This document shows, one piece after another, positions 16,600 to 28,565 of a DNA stretch of 64,000 nt; within the stretch, counting starts at the first letter, position 1; every line of letters begins with the position of its first letter. The DNA is taken from positions 9,308,027 through 9,372,026 of the forward strand of contig NC_087068.1 in assembly GCF_963678635.1 (NCBI RefSeq), given 5' to 3'. The stretch is from Symsagittifera roscoffensis (taxonomy: Eukaryota; Xenacoelomorpha; Acoela; Convolutidae). A program made the position numbers and the translations under genes. Under the pieces are notes generated by a model. It searched no databases, was not told the origin of the DNA, and saw nothing but the letters and a program-made list of their open reading frames with translations.

Positions 16600-18410
16600 G
16601 TGCCACGATGGAAGGACGCACATCAGTCTAATGAGCTGAACAGTCATCTTAGGGTCATGAAGACATACTGGAACGCAAGATACAGACTCTCAGACTTACT
16701 AAGAGCGCAGAGAAATGACTGTATGACGAGTAGCTTGAAAAGGTGGATCGAAGACGGGGCACCAGACAAAAGAAATCTGGAGCAAGATAGTTACCTGATC
16801 TTGAGGTAGTTTTATATGTAAAAGGAGAAACGGTTGTATCTCAACAAGGCTGGGATCATTGCCTTCAAAAGGAGAGAAAAGGGTAAAGTTCTGTACAAAT
16901 ATAACGCTATGGTGTTCCCGAAACTCTATCAAACGGAGCTATTATTCAGGTCACATGATCAGATGGGGCATCAAGGGATTGATAAAGTATACCAGAGGAT
17001 GTTGAAACGCTTCGAATGAACTGGGATAAAAAAAAACGGCATCAAAATTTAAAAAGGGGTCACGGCATGTCAGTCGTGCCCACAGATGAAAGATCCTAGG
17101 AAATTGAAATTCCCATTGCCGTCAATCGAGTCGTCCGAGTTTAATGACGTGGTGCAAATTGATCATCAAAAAATATATAGAACAGAAAGTGGTTACAATC
17201 AGGTCTTTGTGATGATCGACCACTTCACCAAGTACGCAAAGGCATTGCCCTGCAAAACGGCCTCAGCCGAGGAGACTTGCAATCAGCTGATCAACACTTG
17301 GATAGCTAGACATGTATTCCCGATGACATTCCAGACAAATATTGGAACTGCTATTGTAGGTGAGCTTACTAAGGAGCTCATGAGACGTTCGCAGGTAGCA
17401 CAGCCTCACTCTAGGACTTATCATCCCCAGACAAATAGTTTAGTGGGAAAACAAAGGGTGCTGAAAGTGTTTTGTTCCCCATACATGAATGGTTGGGATA
17501 TAAATTTGTCACAAGTAATGAGAGCCTACAACAGTACGCATCACTCTATTACAGGAATTAGTCCGCACATGATGCTGATGAGGCATGAAAAGGCTCTGCC
17601 CTTGACATTGACATTCTCTTACCCCGAATATGAAGCCAAGAAGACATCGCCGCAAGTCTATGTAAGAGTTAAGATATGACGGCAGCAGGGGATCAATGAC
17701 TTGTGTAGACGCAATATGCAACCAGCTCAGGCGAGGCAGAGGACAAAGTTTGACAAGAAAGCAGCCGGTGCATAAACTTACTCAGTAAAAGACTACGTGT
17801 GCGTTTTTCAGAACGTGATCCCACTGAAAGGTACTAACAAACTCCTAAAAAATTGGAGGGCGCCGTTGATGATCACGGAAGTACATCAAGAGGGATTGAT
17901 GTTACAATCCTAAAGAGGACGACAGGATAAACCTGAACAGGAGAATGGACAATCCTGTGGGTCTAAAATAAAAAAACCGCATCACAGGAATCAGACATTG
18001 TCGATCATCATGAAAATCATGGCTTGACGACCGTTCGAAACCAGAAATTGAGTTGGATGAAGAACAACACCTGTCATACCAGCAAAAAATGACGAACCTG
18101 CGCTTCTTGCAGTGGTCGAACGAAATGACGTCAGACCCCAAAGAGACCAGTGTCTCGATTCAGGACGTAAGCCGCGAAAGCATGAACTACATAAAGAATG
18201 AGAAACCTGATCCTTGCTGGGCAGCCCAGGAAGGGCCATTGTTCAACTCTGCGTCCAACCTCAACTTTATATCCGGTATGCGATCGACGGGCACCTCGAT
18301 GGATATTTTTGTCCAAGGAGTGGTTGTAGGAATGACCCACACTGAAAAACTGTTTAAAAAAATTAAAAACTGCAGGAGAAACAGGAGGTTTAGAAACAGA
18401 AACAGATGAG
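16600..18410 (+). pseudogene. Ty3/gypsy-type pol remnant with inactivated integrase
   Basis: Broken plus-strand coding DNA. Part 16,600-17,019 carries the region before integrase, including the HHCC-domain block 'LLFRSHDQMGHQGIDKVYQR'. Part 17,050-17,679 is the integrase core. The first catalytic Asp is present ('VVQIDHQKIY'). The second is replaced by Asn ('FQTNIGTAIVGEL') and the Glu position reads Lys ('NSLVGKQRVLKVF'). 'RTYHPQTN' is a typical gypsy landmark. After 17,680 come the C-terminal segment ('VKDYVCVFQNVIPLKG') and a degenerate downstream part to about 18,410 with several stops. Confidence 0.8.
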
Positions 18411-19281
18411 GGCTCTGAGAAATCAGATATAGGGAGAGCAGTAGAGTCATTTTTAACTTGCCGTGTGAATACTATAGTAGCATGATACTAACAGATAGCA
18501 ATTTAAGTTTACGGATAAGACGTGTGCGATAGCTATCACCGCAGAAACGCGTTTTAGAACAGCATTATCAGCTGACTCTAGGAGGGAATACAAGAACAAA
18601 GAAAGTTATGCAAGCAAAGTAGGGGGTGTAGCATCTTCGCCACCAGCGGCTTCGCAGAGACCAGCGAAGTATTTATGCTTCTTGGTGACGAGGGCGGTGG
18701 CGAAACAATAAGTAGACCCCGAAGATTTTGTTTTATCCCCAAAAAAGACTGAGAGAATTTTTGTGGAGAGGGGAGTAAAAGAACTCTCGCTTCCTGTGTA
18801 TGACCCAAACAAAGAGAGACTGCATCCTCGGGAGCTGTACGCGCTAATGCACGTGTTCTTTTCGGATACTAACATAGAAGTGTATCTACACAAGAAATTT
18901 TATTTAGGCATAGGTTTAGTGTATATTGTATCTATGTGTTATGTGCTATCATAATAGGATTATAGGTTTGGAAGGGTTAGTGACCACGAATGCTCAAAAA
19001 ACACTTCCAGGAAAATATCTAAAGCGTGAATTGTTCACTTGTAGGTCAGTTTCCAAGATTTTAGATTTAATTGAACTTTAATACATCTTAAGACCAAAAA
19101 CTTTTTAATCTGACTGTTTCAACATAATCCTTTCAATGTGAAGTTGGAGCAATATTGACAGATGTGACAGTCATGACCTTGTTTCTAAATCCTGATTGAT
19201 CGAACTTAATTTCTGATTTCAACCTTTGCATCGGAAAATTAAATCAACTTAGCCAATTCAAACAACTGAACGAGCTGAATC
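18411..19281. other. Degenerate DNA downstream of the gypsy remnant
   Basis: Contains short open stretches with stops. The block from about 18,960 to 19,281 sits between the pol remnant and a gag-like start and could be an LTR, but no paired copy is visible in the window to prove it. Confidence 0.3.
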
Positions 19282-19398
19282 ATGGACATTCTTGACGAAT
19301 TAATGGGTTTAGCCGAGGCCTACGTAGCTCCAAATATAGACGAGCTCTATCGTCGGCTAATGGAAAGAAACAACGCCCAGGATGACATACAGAAGTAG
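19282..19398 (+). pseudogene. Possible gag start of a gypsy-like element
   Basis: An ATG at 19,282 opens 38 codons beginning 'MDILDELMGLAEAYVAPNID' and ending at a TAG. It follows the candidate LTR, which is where gag would begin. Composition is acidic and helical. The frame is lost afterwards. The following 300 bp (19,400-19,700) remain relatively GC-rich compared with flanking DNA and may be further decayed gag. Confidence 0.3.
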
Positions 19399-19978
19399 TC
19401 ATGTTAACAGCTGCTCTGACGAACATCCTAGGGCATGATAACCGTGGAGACCATCCCACGGAAGTCTTGCTCATGGCAGCTTGGGGCCAGCAGAAAGTGT
19501 TGCACCGCCCAAGCCTGCGGATCATGAGGTTGAGAAACGGAGCGCTCTCTGGAAGCGACCTAGCGAAGGAACCTGGGTTGGGTACTGCAAGAACGTACCA
19601 GCCTGGAGAGATGCTTCTCCCAACCAGGCCTAGGCCCGGCTTGCAGAGCAGACATCTAGCTTTTCGCCTTTTCGAAATTTTGTTTATTGTTTTTGGAGAC
19701 ACTTACTATTCATTTAGAAAGGCTTGAATGGAGAAAATATTTGAAGTTTTCCAGCCTGAATAATTACTTTTAAACAACTAAGGGGATTGTTCACGTTGTG
19801 GAGCCAAGAAAGACTTGGATAATCTCTCGAAGAGGGAGATTGTTTTATTTTTCCTTCTAACCAGTGATTCCTAATTTTAATATTCAGGACCAATAACATC
19901 TAGAATTTCTGAAGGGAAGAAACATGGTAGGATAAATTTAGTTTGTTGGTAGGCAGGACTGTCATGCGTCCCAACACA

Positions 19979-20051
19979 TTTTATCCCAACCCTAGGAGAC
20001 AAAGATATTTTATCCCAACCCTAGGAGACAAATCAGAAAAGATATTTTATC
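19979..20051 (+). repeat. Tandem repeat, two imperfect units
   Basis: The unit ATTTTATCCCAACCCTAGGA plus GACAAA is present twice, the second with an insertion before the next GATATTTTATC. Length about 30-37 bp per unit. Confidence 0.75.
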
Positions 20052-20121
20052 TTGGGTCGTATCCTCTGAGTGCAGATTAGTGAAAGTGTTGGAGGGCTAT
20101 AGCGATGTAGTATGATGCCAT

Positions 20122-20382
20122 TTGTGGTACGTAGTGAGTCGATATGATGTGGATGAAATTCGTTTGGTGCATGATGTAAATTCCGTCCGATGGCACTTTA
20201 CCACTCTGATGAGTTACTCTAAGTTCAATGAGGACATTGAGACCGGACAGTCTGGGGAATATGTGCGATTCGAACAGAAAGATTTCGAAAAATGCATGTC
20301 ATTTACGTCATTAACGGCAATTTTTGGAGCAGTCCAGCGGGAAAATTTACTGTTTTGGAAGATTAACAGTGTGGTTCGTTGA
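20122..20382 (+). CDS. Possible ORF or exon remnant, 86 aa
   Basis: Open frame with balanced composition ('WHFTTLMSYSKFNEDIETGQ'). No family was recognised and no flanking splice sites were convincing. It lies among retroelement debris, so it may be a fragment of one. Confidence 0.2.
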   Translation: MWYVVSRYDVDEIRLVHDVNSVRWHFTTLMSYSKFNEDIETGQSGEYVRFEQKDFEKCMSFTSLTAIFGAVQRENLLFWKINSVVR

Positions 20383-20844
20383 CTTGAGCGAATTCAGAGT
20401 GTAGTCAATTTGGATTGATGAATTTAATTTTAAAATTCCGATTTAGGCGTGCATGACACGTAACAGTTTTTATTTTCGCAGCAACTAAAACCGCGAAAAC
20501 CAGACAGAAGATTTTTGCTAGTCAGAATTAGACGTGTGAGAAATACAGCGAACAGGAATAATTACCTTCATCAAAATTTGAAGAAGAGCGCTCCGAGTTG
20601 TAAGGATTGTAGCTGCACAATCGTTACAGAGCAGTTCACAAAAATCAAAAGGGCAGACGGTAAGATTTGCTACCCTTCCTGATAGTGAAGAAGACGTTTC
20701 TTCACTCAGACACAAGAATTCTGAAGGGTATCGGAGAACAACTTTAGACTGTGTTTTAACAATATTCATCTTCCTGGATTGTCCTAAATTGAATTAAGTT
20801 AACTTCAAAATCTTTTTTCAGAGTATGAGAAGCTATGAGATGAG

Positions 20845-20925
20845 GGAAAGGGTTGAACCCGTTAAAGAAAGTACTCCGCGCCAAGCGGATGCTCTAACTT
20901 AGGCCCTTAACCAAGAGCCGGAAAT
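20845..20925 (-). repeat. tRNA-like (SINE head) sequence
   Basis: On the minus strand the stretch 'AAGTTAGAGCATCCGCTTGG' resembles a tRNA D-arm and internal A box. About 30 nt later comes GGGTTCAACCC, a good B box. Acceptor and T stems do not pair, so this is not a functional tRNA gene. A tRNA-derived SINE or tRNA pseudogene fits. Confidence 0.4.
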
Positions 20926-21689
20926 ATGGTTAGGAGCGCGGAAGCCTTCCAGATTCCCCGATTTATCTTTTTAACGTACTTAAGTGCGAAAATTCACGTA
21001 TCGTGAAGGGTGGGGAGATCGCCCGTCCCGTCATTCCCTGAGCAGTATATGAACAAAACATTAAAAAATATACCAGCAACCAAACAAAAAGTAGTATAGT
21101 ACCCAACAAAAAACAATTTGTTCAACAAATAACCGAAAAAAAGTTGAAAATAGTAAAAAATTTTAATATAGTAGAAATCATACCCACAGACGAGATGCGA
21201 TCCGACCTTCCCGTTTGTTGTTGTTAGATATATTGCACCTATCCATTTCGAATTTTTTGGGAAGATCTTCTAATAAGTTTCTGACATGTCAGTCTTTTTT
21301 AATCTTGGATAACTGTTTTTTTTTGAATATCGAATAAAGATGTTGATCAGTGCTGGGCATCTAACAAAAAGTTCAGCATTGGTCTTCGTTAAACAAGCTT
21401 TTGAAACTTGAAATTATTTTTCATCGGTTTGTCTGCTTTAACTTTGGATGCATATGGCATATTGGTTGATGTCAGTTTCATAATTGTTCCGAATAATGGA
21501 TATGAAAAGCAGAAGGTCGTGTGCTTTTCGATGTATAAAGACAAGCGGAGAAGTCTAAGTTTTAACAGTCCTTTCGTGTATGGATTATACGAGTAAACAT
21601 CCATTTCGTCGGTGTCCGCTAGATTTTTTCTTAAGTTTAAGGTTAGATTTGGTGTGGTGTGTTACTGACGCCCCATAAACTCCCGTCGG

Positions 21690-22065
21690 TACAACATATC
21701 ATGTGCAGGCGTTGAGCCTCGACGTAATTGGACCTTTTTGAACAGAGTACGTTTCAATCAGTAAAAGACCGATAATAACTTATGACACAGCTTCGATGCA
21801 ATAGCTTTACATGAAAAAGTTGTGGTAGCAAATATTCCTAAATCTTTTTGTTCAGTTTCATTTATCAGGAGGTTTCCTTTGATATGGCCCTCTTACTCGT
21901 TTCTAAAATTAACCAGAGTGTTTTCTCCAGCATTGAGACGCATTAGGTTGTTATTACACCAACGTTTGGTTGACGCAGTAGCATTATCTAATTCCCTTTT
22001 GCTTGTAGCAATAACCTTGAAGTCATTGTATCCGAAAGATTTCTTTGAGTTAATATTTTTCTGTA
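21690..22065 (-). pseudogene. Non-LTR reverse transcriptase fragment
   Basis: The minus strand encodes a piece resembling the connection region after the RT catalytic box of CR1/Jockey-type LINEs: 'WCNNNLMRLNAGENTLVNF' followed by 'INETEQKDLGIFATTTFS'. Stops interrupt it. Flanking DNA to 21,400 has an open frame on each strand that I could not assign. Confidence 0.5.
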
Positions 22066-22097
22066 GATGATTGATGGGTATTATTAATGATAAAGGT

Positions 22098-22121
22098 TAG
22101 TAGTAGTAGTAGTAGTAGTAA
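22098..22121 (+). repeat. (TAG)n microsatellite, possible LINE tail
   Basis: Eight TAG units. On the minus strand this reads (CTA)n and lies downstream of the 3' half of the split LINE, where CR1/Jockey-type elements often end in short tandem repeats. Confidence 0.7.
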
Positions 22122-22953
22122 TAAAAGACTTGAATTCACAGTTAAGGAAGTATAATAAATACTAGGTGGAATTTATAGATCAACGATTATAACAACACAG
22201 AACAAGATAATAGAAAATTATGATCGGCAATTCAAACAAAAACATTTAATTAAAAAAGTACACAAACTGCTTGGGTTAGAAGAAAATCGTTTTCAAACCA
22301 TAAATTTTAAAGTCTCTCGAGAAAATGGGTACGGTAGACTCAAAATTTCAGATTTTCAGTTTTATAAGTTCGTTTGCAGTACGGACAGCTCTGATGAAGA
22401 AGTTATTGTCAGATTTGAACTGTCTTGTATGTTTAAATGCAAACTGAATTACACTAGCAGAATGAGTGCAGTTTGTGGACTTAGTCTGTTCCGATTCAAC
22501 CGTGATGTTGACTTTTTGGTGCCGAACTTTCCATAACAAAATGACATCAGTACAAATAAGCAGATAGGAAGAATGTTGAGCATCTGTAGGAAGCATGTTG
22601 ATAGCGTTTTTGAGTCTGCGAAGGCTGTTTTTGAACGTGACCATGCAATAGAGGTGAGCTAAAAAGTAACAGGGATAGAATTAATAATCGATAGAGTAAA
22701 AGTTTACGTTGCTGTTCAACTTGAAAAGGCATATTTATCAGTGGAAAACTAAAGGTTTTGTTGCTTTTGGCAAGTTTGAGGTCAATCTACAAATTACAAT
22801 TGAGTTCGTTAATGATAATCAGGCGCAAATGTTCAATTTCCTCGACAAACTCAAAGGAAGCGTTATCCAAAGAAAAAGTGTATTGTGGATGGCCAAAACA
22901 CAAAGTCTTTTTTACTGAAGGATGAAACGAAAGTCCATTTAACTTTGCCCATT
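22122..22953 (-). pseudogene. 3' half of the non-LTR retrotransposon split by element B
   Basis: The minus strand from 22,953 encodes the end of a LINE reverse transcriptase ('EWAKLNGLSFHPSVKKTLCF', 'YTFSLDNASFEFVEEIEHL') and the following thumb region down to about 22,348, with frameshifts. The 5' half lies at 49,408-51,245. The two halves meet exactly, codon to codon, when element B and one CAGGAA copy are removed. Confidence 0.85.
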
Positions 22954-22959
22954 CAGGAA
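22954..22959. repeat. Target-site duplication of element B, left copy (CAGGAA)
   Basis: CAGGAA directly precedes the element's first bases AGTAGTAG and recurs at 49,402-49,407. Six base pairs is the characteristic Polinton target duplication. A third copy sits at 40,401-40,406 at the internal duplication junction. Confidence 0.92.
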
Positions 22960-23222
22960 AGTAGTAGAAGAGTGAGCTGATCAGGGGGGGGGGGGGGATG
23001 GTTGCTGACCCCCATGTATTAACACAAGATATAGAGTATCCAGTCAACGACCTATGTATTAAGATAGGAAATAGATTTCGCTATGTATTAAGATTGGGAA
23101 TAGGTTTCCCAATGTATTAAGATAGCAGGTTTCAGATGGTAAGTTTCAGAAAAATATTTGGCGTCGGAATTTTTTTAGCCCGATTTTGCCGATACTTGCG
23201 TTTCTTAGCTAGCTTCTACGGT
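22960..23222 (+). repeat. Left terminal inverted repeat of element B
   Basis: Begins AG, as Polinton termini do. It matches the inverted right ends at 40,118-40,400 and 49,119-49,401. It contains a G run, GGTTGCTGACCCCCATG, then three diverged copies of a unit of about 28 bp beginning ATGTATTAAGATAGG. Similarity fades near 23,220. Confidence 0.88.
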
Positions 23223-23438
23223 TTAGATGTTTTGTTTTATAGGTTTGATTCAACGAGAAAACTATCTAAAGCGATAGTGAACCCTAACGAAACTTCGAGA
23301 AAAAAATCAAATTTTATGAAAAAAAAAGTTATATTCAAAAGATGAAGTATATAAATCACTGCTTCGTTTAATCATTTTACCACAACTTTACAGTTAGTTA
23401 ATCAATACTGAATTGAATGCTATTACACTATCAGTTAT

Positions 23439-26400
23439 TTACAAGTTCAAAGGTCTTGTGTGTATTCCGTCGTCCTGAACTTGTCTTCTAGGGTAAAAGT
23501 AGCTCAATCTCTTCTTTGTTTGCTCGATTGTAGCAACCATATGATTAATGGTTCTAAATCTTCTGTTTGTTGAGATCAAGTTGATTGCTTTGTCGAGTAC
23601 TTTCCTGTATTTTTCCATAGGACCATCACCGGATTCCTCTAGATTTCTTTTATTCCATCCTTTGCTGCTAAACTTCATTTTGTCTGATTTGTTGTCTTAG
23701 CAATAATAAGTCTTGCTGCATAAACATAGCATCTCCGTACACCTAAACTTTTCTTTGAACAGACCAGCTCTCGTTTATCCTGCTTCTTGTGAACGCTACA
23801 ATATGTTCGTGGAAAAAAAATTGTTTTTGAATCTGCTTTGATTGAATCTCGGCAATCTCTCTCTCTCAATATTTCCCAGTCACCTTTTTTCTCCGGACGA
23901 ATACAATCATACAAATTTTCCTCAGCAAGAGCAAAATACAGCGAATCCGTGTCCAATTCTAATTCGTCGAACTTATTTATATCACAAAATTTGTCGAAAA
24001 ACTGCAGAATGAAAAATCCGACTATTATAGGTTCTTTGTGCTCAATTGTTGACTTTAATAACTCAATCTTGTACAAGTCTTTCTGAACGGTGTTCAATCG
24101 TTTGAAGAGTGATTCATCAATTGCTTTGTGTGTTTTCTCATCATTCAAATACTTTGTGATCGTATGTCTTGATCTGTCCATTATCTGGTTAACGTAGGAT
24201 GAATTACCTAAAAGCTTCATAGTCTCTGCAACAACACCGGATAAAGGGTTCTCATCTCCTTCCCTTCTAGCATCAACAACCGACTGAACAAGCTTGTTGA
24301 AGCATTTTCGAGGGAGATACTGTACAAAGCGGTAAACTTTTGTACACTGTAAGCCAAGTTCCATGTAGAAATTGAAAAGAGGAGTAATGATAGAACCATT
24401 TTCTAGTTTGAAAGATATTAGCATTCGCTGGGGATGCTTAAGAAGATCATTTTCAATGGCATAATTTTGTATATATTCCCCAATGTCATTTCTTCCAACT
24501 TCAGTGTTTTTAAAAATTGGAGGAAAATTAGAAAATAAAGAATCAGTAGAGAGAGTTCTTTTTTAGGGAAATTTGGATATGATTCTTTATTTTTTCGTTC
24601 GTTTTGAAGTTTTGCCATCATTTACATTCCCACATCTCTTCGATTTTGTATCCTTTTTTGCAAATATACTCACGTCTCCAGTCATTCATCTCTCTCTTTT
24701 TGTTTCCTCTCTCAATATCTTCATCGCTAAGTGAGGGACGAGTCTCCTGGCAAGGAAAAAAATGGCAATAGCATCCCATTGCTTCAAACACTGTTTTGCA
24801 GTGATGGCAATACCCATCTACATTGAAACAGTCAATTTTTTTTTATTTCCAGATGTGTGGAAGCTCTCAATTCTGCATTCTGGTCTGGTTTCTTGGTAGT
24901 AAGACATGACCATGTTCTCAAAATTGCGAGATCGGTTATGTCTAGCCTTGATTTTGGCATATCGGAATCAAACTCCTATCTTGTGTACAATCCTGTTGGC
25001 ATGTCTTGGCACATTGAATAGGGATAGAGCTGGCTCGCATCAATTCCAACAATTGATATGCAGACAATTGATGAATCCCTGATAAAGGTTTTGTCCACAA
25101 CAGCTTTTTGCGTAAACACAATTCATGGTCCACCCGTCATATCCTCTCTAATTTTCTCGCACAAATCCCTATCCCTTTCGCAAAAAGGGTAGAATTTTTT
25201 ATTGGTTGATTTGTGCAGACAAATATTTGCCAGATTTGTAAGAGTAAATCCAAGTTTTAACATATCAATTTCTTTCTGATGATAAAACTGAACCATTTTT
25301 TGCATTGCTTCAAGGGTTGGAACAACATCTTTGTTGTTGTACCACTGCAAAAAATCTTTAAATGTAGTCTTTCCAGGTTTCTGCCAAATCTCTTGTAAAT
25401 ATTTCTAATTATCCGATCAAGATGCGGGTACTGACTTGATTTGAAATTTCTTTAGTGCTTGCTGCTCATCAAGTCCACTTGACTTTAGGTTCTGGTAATC
25501 CTTAAAGTCTTAAATCCTTAACTATCAAGAGGGTTGTTGTTTCTCAGTTTACTGAAAAAGGCTTCGTATGGAGGCAATTCTCATTCTCGAGCTTGTCTGA
25601 ACTGTCAAACCACTCATATTGGAAAAAGCCTTTTGTCTCACTGGCTTTGTAAGCTTTAAGAAAGGAGTCTAGAGATGTTGCTCCACCCAAAAACTCTATG
25701 ATATCGAGAAAATGCATATCTCCAAACTTGAAGGATATGAAATCGTTAGCTTTTTTGATAACCATTGGTTCAGCTTCTTTATCGTTGATTAGGCAGGAGG
25801 AAATCAGATAGCTATTGATCAAGTTCAGATCATATCTTCCACTGGTAAACCCAAATACAGGTAAAGTGTTAACATATCTCTCCAGATTTTGTTTCAAATC
25901 AATCAGCTGATTTTTCTGCATTCTCAAAAACTGATTTGACATATCAGTTTCCTCTCTATCCTCAATACATTCATCTTCGTATTCAAAATTTTCAGTTGGA
26001 TGATTTTGACATCCTTTATTCAACTCTTGGAAATTGTTTGACATCCGCTCAATCACTTCTTTTTCATTATCTTGAAATTTAGTTCTCATTTCGAGCTTAC
26101 CTTTCTCACACGAAAGTTCGAGTTTGATTACAAAATCGATAATAAGCTTTTGCGGATCCTTGTCAGAAAGAAAAATTGGTTCATCTATCAGGTTCGAGGA
26201 TATTGATACAGAAATTGGAACGTGTTTTCCAATCCAGGTTGTTTGGGTAGCTTTCAGTTCATCTGATGGAACACATATCGACTCAAAATCAATATTGGCT
26301 AGGTTGTTGAATAGTGTGTTATCTTTCGAAACTGGGATATTGAAACCTTCCCACTTTTCAAATAGCGTTTCTCGAATTGTACATACATTTTTTGGATGAA

Positions 26401-27660
26401 TGTGTCGCACTCTATCTTTACAAGTCATAAGATGTCTGTTGAAGTTGTTTGATCTGTTGAAGAAACAGTCACAGCTAGGACATCGAAAGCATTTGAAGAA
26501 AGAATCAATATCATTGATCACAATAACAATTTGACTGTTTTTTTTCCGAATTTTCCAATACTTCGCCTGGCTAATTCTCCAACATATTCTCCTTCCTGAA
26601 TATCAAAATCGTAAAGGAATATGTTACGTTCAACTATTCCCTCTACAAGAGGTAAATCATCAATGGCAACTCCGCGAAAATTCTTCGGATCGTATCCAGA
26701 TTTTGATATAAACTCTGTAAATAGCTGAGAAGTATGAATATCGAGGTTACTATGGCCATGCAAAAACATTGTTAACGCACAGAAATTGCAAAGATGATCT
26801 TTGTATGGTTGTTTATATTTATCCGATAAAAGACAGTTTATTGAATGGTTTTTCAGTAAAGGTTCAGGCAAGACAGAGTCTGGACATCCCATTGGGGTGT
26901 TTTTCAGTAGTGCAGCAAAAATAGTAACATTTGTGATCAACTTGAACCTCCATTTTGTGTTCTGATGTTCTTGGGTGCATTGCTCCACGATATCAAACTT
27001 TTCAACTTTTCCCGGGATTGTAATCAAATCCGCTTTCGTACACAGTAAATGCAATTTTTCGAACAAAGTATTGTTTTCGTGTGCATAATATTACCGATAT
27101 TCTCCCGTTTCGGTATTACGGAGAACAAATCCAGGAGCAATATTGATTTTTGCAGCGGAATCCAGCTTGTTGAAGACTTCTTCAAGCTTCTCGTTGATAA
27201 TCTTGGTATCTAACTTTGACATTTGAAAGTTAAATGCCTTATGCCTCCTATTCTCCATCTCAGTGTCAACCAGGAAGTATTGACAAGCACTCGACTCCTC
27301 TTTGAGTTTCTCTCCGTCATCCCCTTCCTCCTCCGCAATCTTGTTCAAGTCTGCCACCGTATCACTTGGTTTCCGTTGTTTCGCTCCATGTTCTTTTCTC
27401 CGATGTTGTTGGAGCGAATAGTAACTCAGAAACTCCTTCTCGCAAGATGAGCAAACCGTTGATTGCTTGGAAGTTGATGGAGCATGTTTTTTGGCCACCT
27501 GATAACTCATTTCTTGTTTACTGTAAGAGAAATACCTACATTCGGAACAAGAAATAACTCCTCGCGCGCAATTTTTCCTATGTCGAGTCGCATCGGACCT
27601 CCTGTACTCTTTGTCACAGTCCTCACATTTCACTTTCTCATTCCTGTTGAGTGAAGGCAT
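23439..27660 (-). pseudogene. polB: PolB of element B (multiply broken)
   Basis: Starts at the ATG at 27,660 with C2H2-like fingers (CEDCDKEY, CSECRYFS, CSSCEKEF). TAA at 27,091-27,093 is in frame, and a frameshift lies near the A8 run at about 26,540. A further zinc finger follows (CPSCDCFFNRSNNFNRH). Exo I is seen in 'NIDFESICVP' and Exo II in 'GFTSGRYDLNLIN'. From 25,540 to 24,430 several frames alternate. The palm is in 23,675-24,424: motif B 'KLLGNSSYVNQIMD' (Val where Gly is usual) and motif C 'ELDTDSLYFAL'. The C terminus is shifted again at 23,675. This is a different PolB lineage from element A. Confidence 0.9.
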
Positions 27661-28020
27661 CCGAAAAAAAGTGGGAGATTTAGCTTGTAGCAAAATTAAA
27701 TAAAAGTACATGGTACCTACAAACTTGGGAGATTTAAAATGTCCCAAAAAATTTAATAAATTATTTACTCTTCCTTTGAATTGTTAAAAATGATTGAAAG
27801 TAATTTTAAGTAGTTATACAAAATATAGAGCGATTGCTTTTAACGTAAAGAAAATAAGAATGAAATAAATTTATTCACTATTACTTAGAGAAAATCAATC
27901 AATCGCAATTGAGTATTCTTTGAGTAACACTGTTTGCTGGAAATTAATCAATCAGAATCCAGCATTTTCTAAAAGTGAACTAATTTTATTTTCAAAAAAA
28001 CCTTAGTCATTATTTGAAAA
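27661..28020. other. Divergent intergenic region between PolB and plus-strand genes of element B
   Basis: 360 bp of AT-rich DNA between oppositely oriented genes, so it should have held two promoters. No specific element was recognised. Confidence 0.4.
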
Positions 28021-28565
28021 ATGTCTATCGAAAAACATTTGAGCTTCCTCGAGTTACTTTACAAGAAAAAGGAAAAAATTCCAATTGATTTTCTTATTGT
28101 TGAAATAGATGTTGACTCTTTTTTTTTCATAATTTTTTGGACGTCTTTATTGTACAAAATAGAGTTATCCGACTTAGTAACGGTCTCTTCAGAGAAACCT
28201 ACTCAATCAAAGAGTTTACTTTTGATCCACAAATTGCGTATCAAAGATTTAAACTTACGGCTGAATTACACCTCACAAGGAAAGAAATTTTGTTTATTCT
28301 CAAGAATTTGAAAATAATCAAAAAGTCGTACGATAAAATATCAAAAACTTTTTTGTCCCCCTATCCAATTCCCAAGTTTGTAAAAACTCCCCAGCAAAAT
28401 TCTTTATTCCTTCATTTATTTAAGGATTTTCAAAGTTCAAAGTCCTGCTTGATTCGGTTTGGAATCAGATTTCCAGAGGTTTGCCTTGAAAAATTCGTCA
28501 ACTTTGAGTTATCCTCCCAAATTTTTATAAAAATTAAAGAACTTGACTATCTACTCAAAAATTAG
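28021..28565 (+). pseudogene. Accessory ORF of element B, weakly PC4-like, frameshifted
   Basis: An ATG at 28,021 opens a frame that diverges in T runs near 28,110-28,140. A second frame continues to 28,565. The segment 'AELHLTRKEILFILKNLKII' resembles the PC4-type strand followed by a helix seen in the other accessory ORFs. The C-terminal half ('SPYPIPKFVKTPQQNSLFLH') is unassigned. It is the first plus-strand gene after PolB. Function unknown. Confidence 0.4.

Noticed and set aside
20845-20925. Functional tRNA gene on the minus strand
   Set aside because: A- and B-box-like stretches are present but acceptor and T stems do not pair and the anticodon loop is too short.
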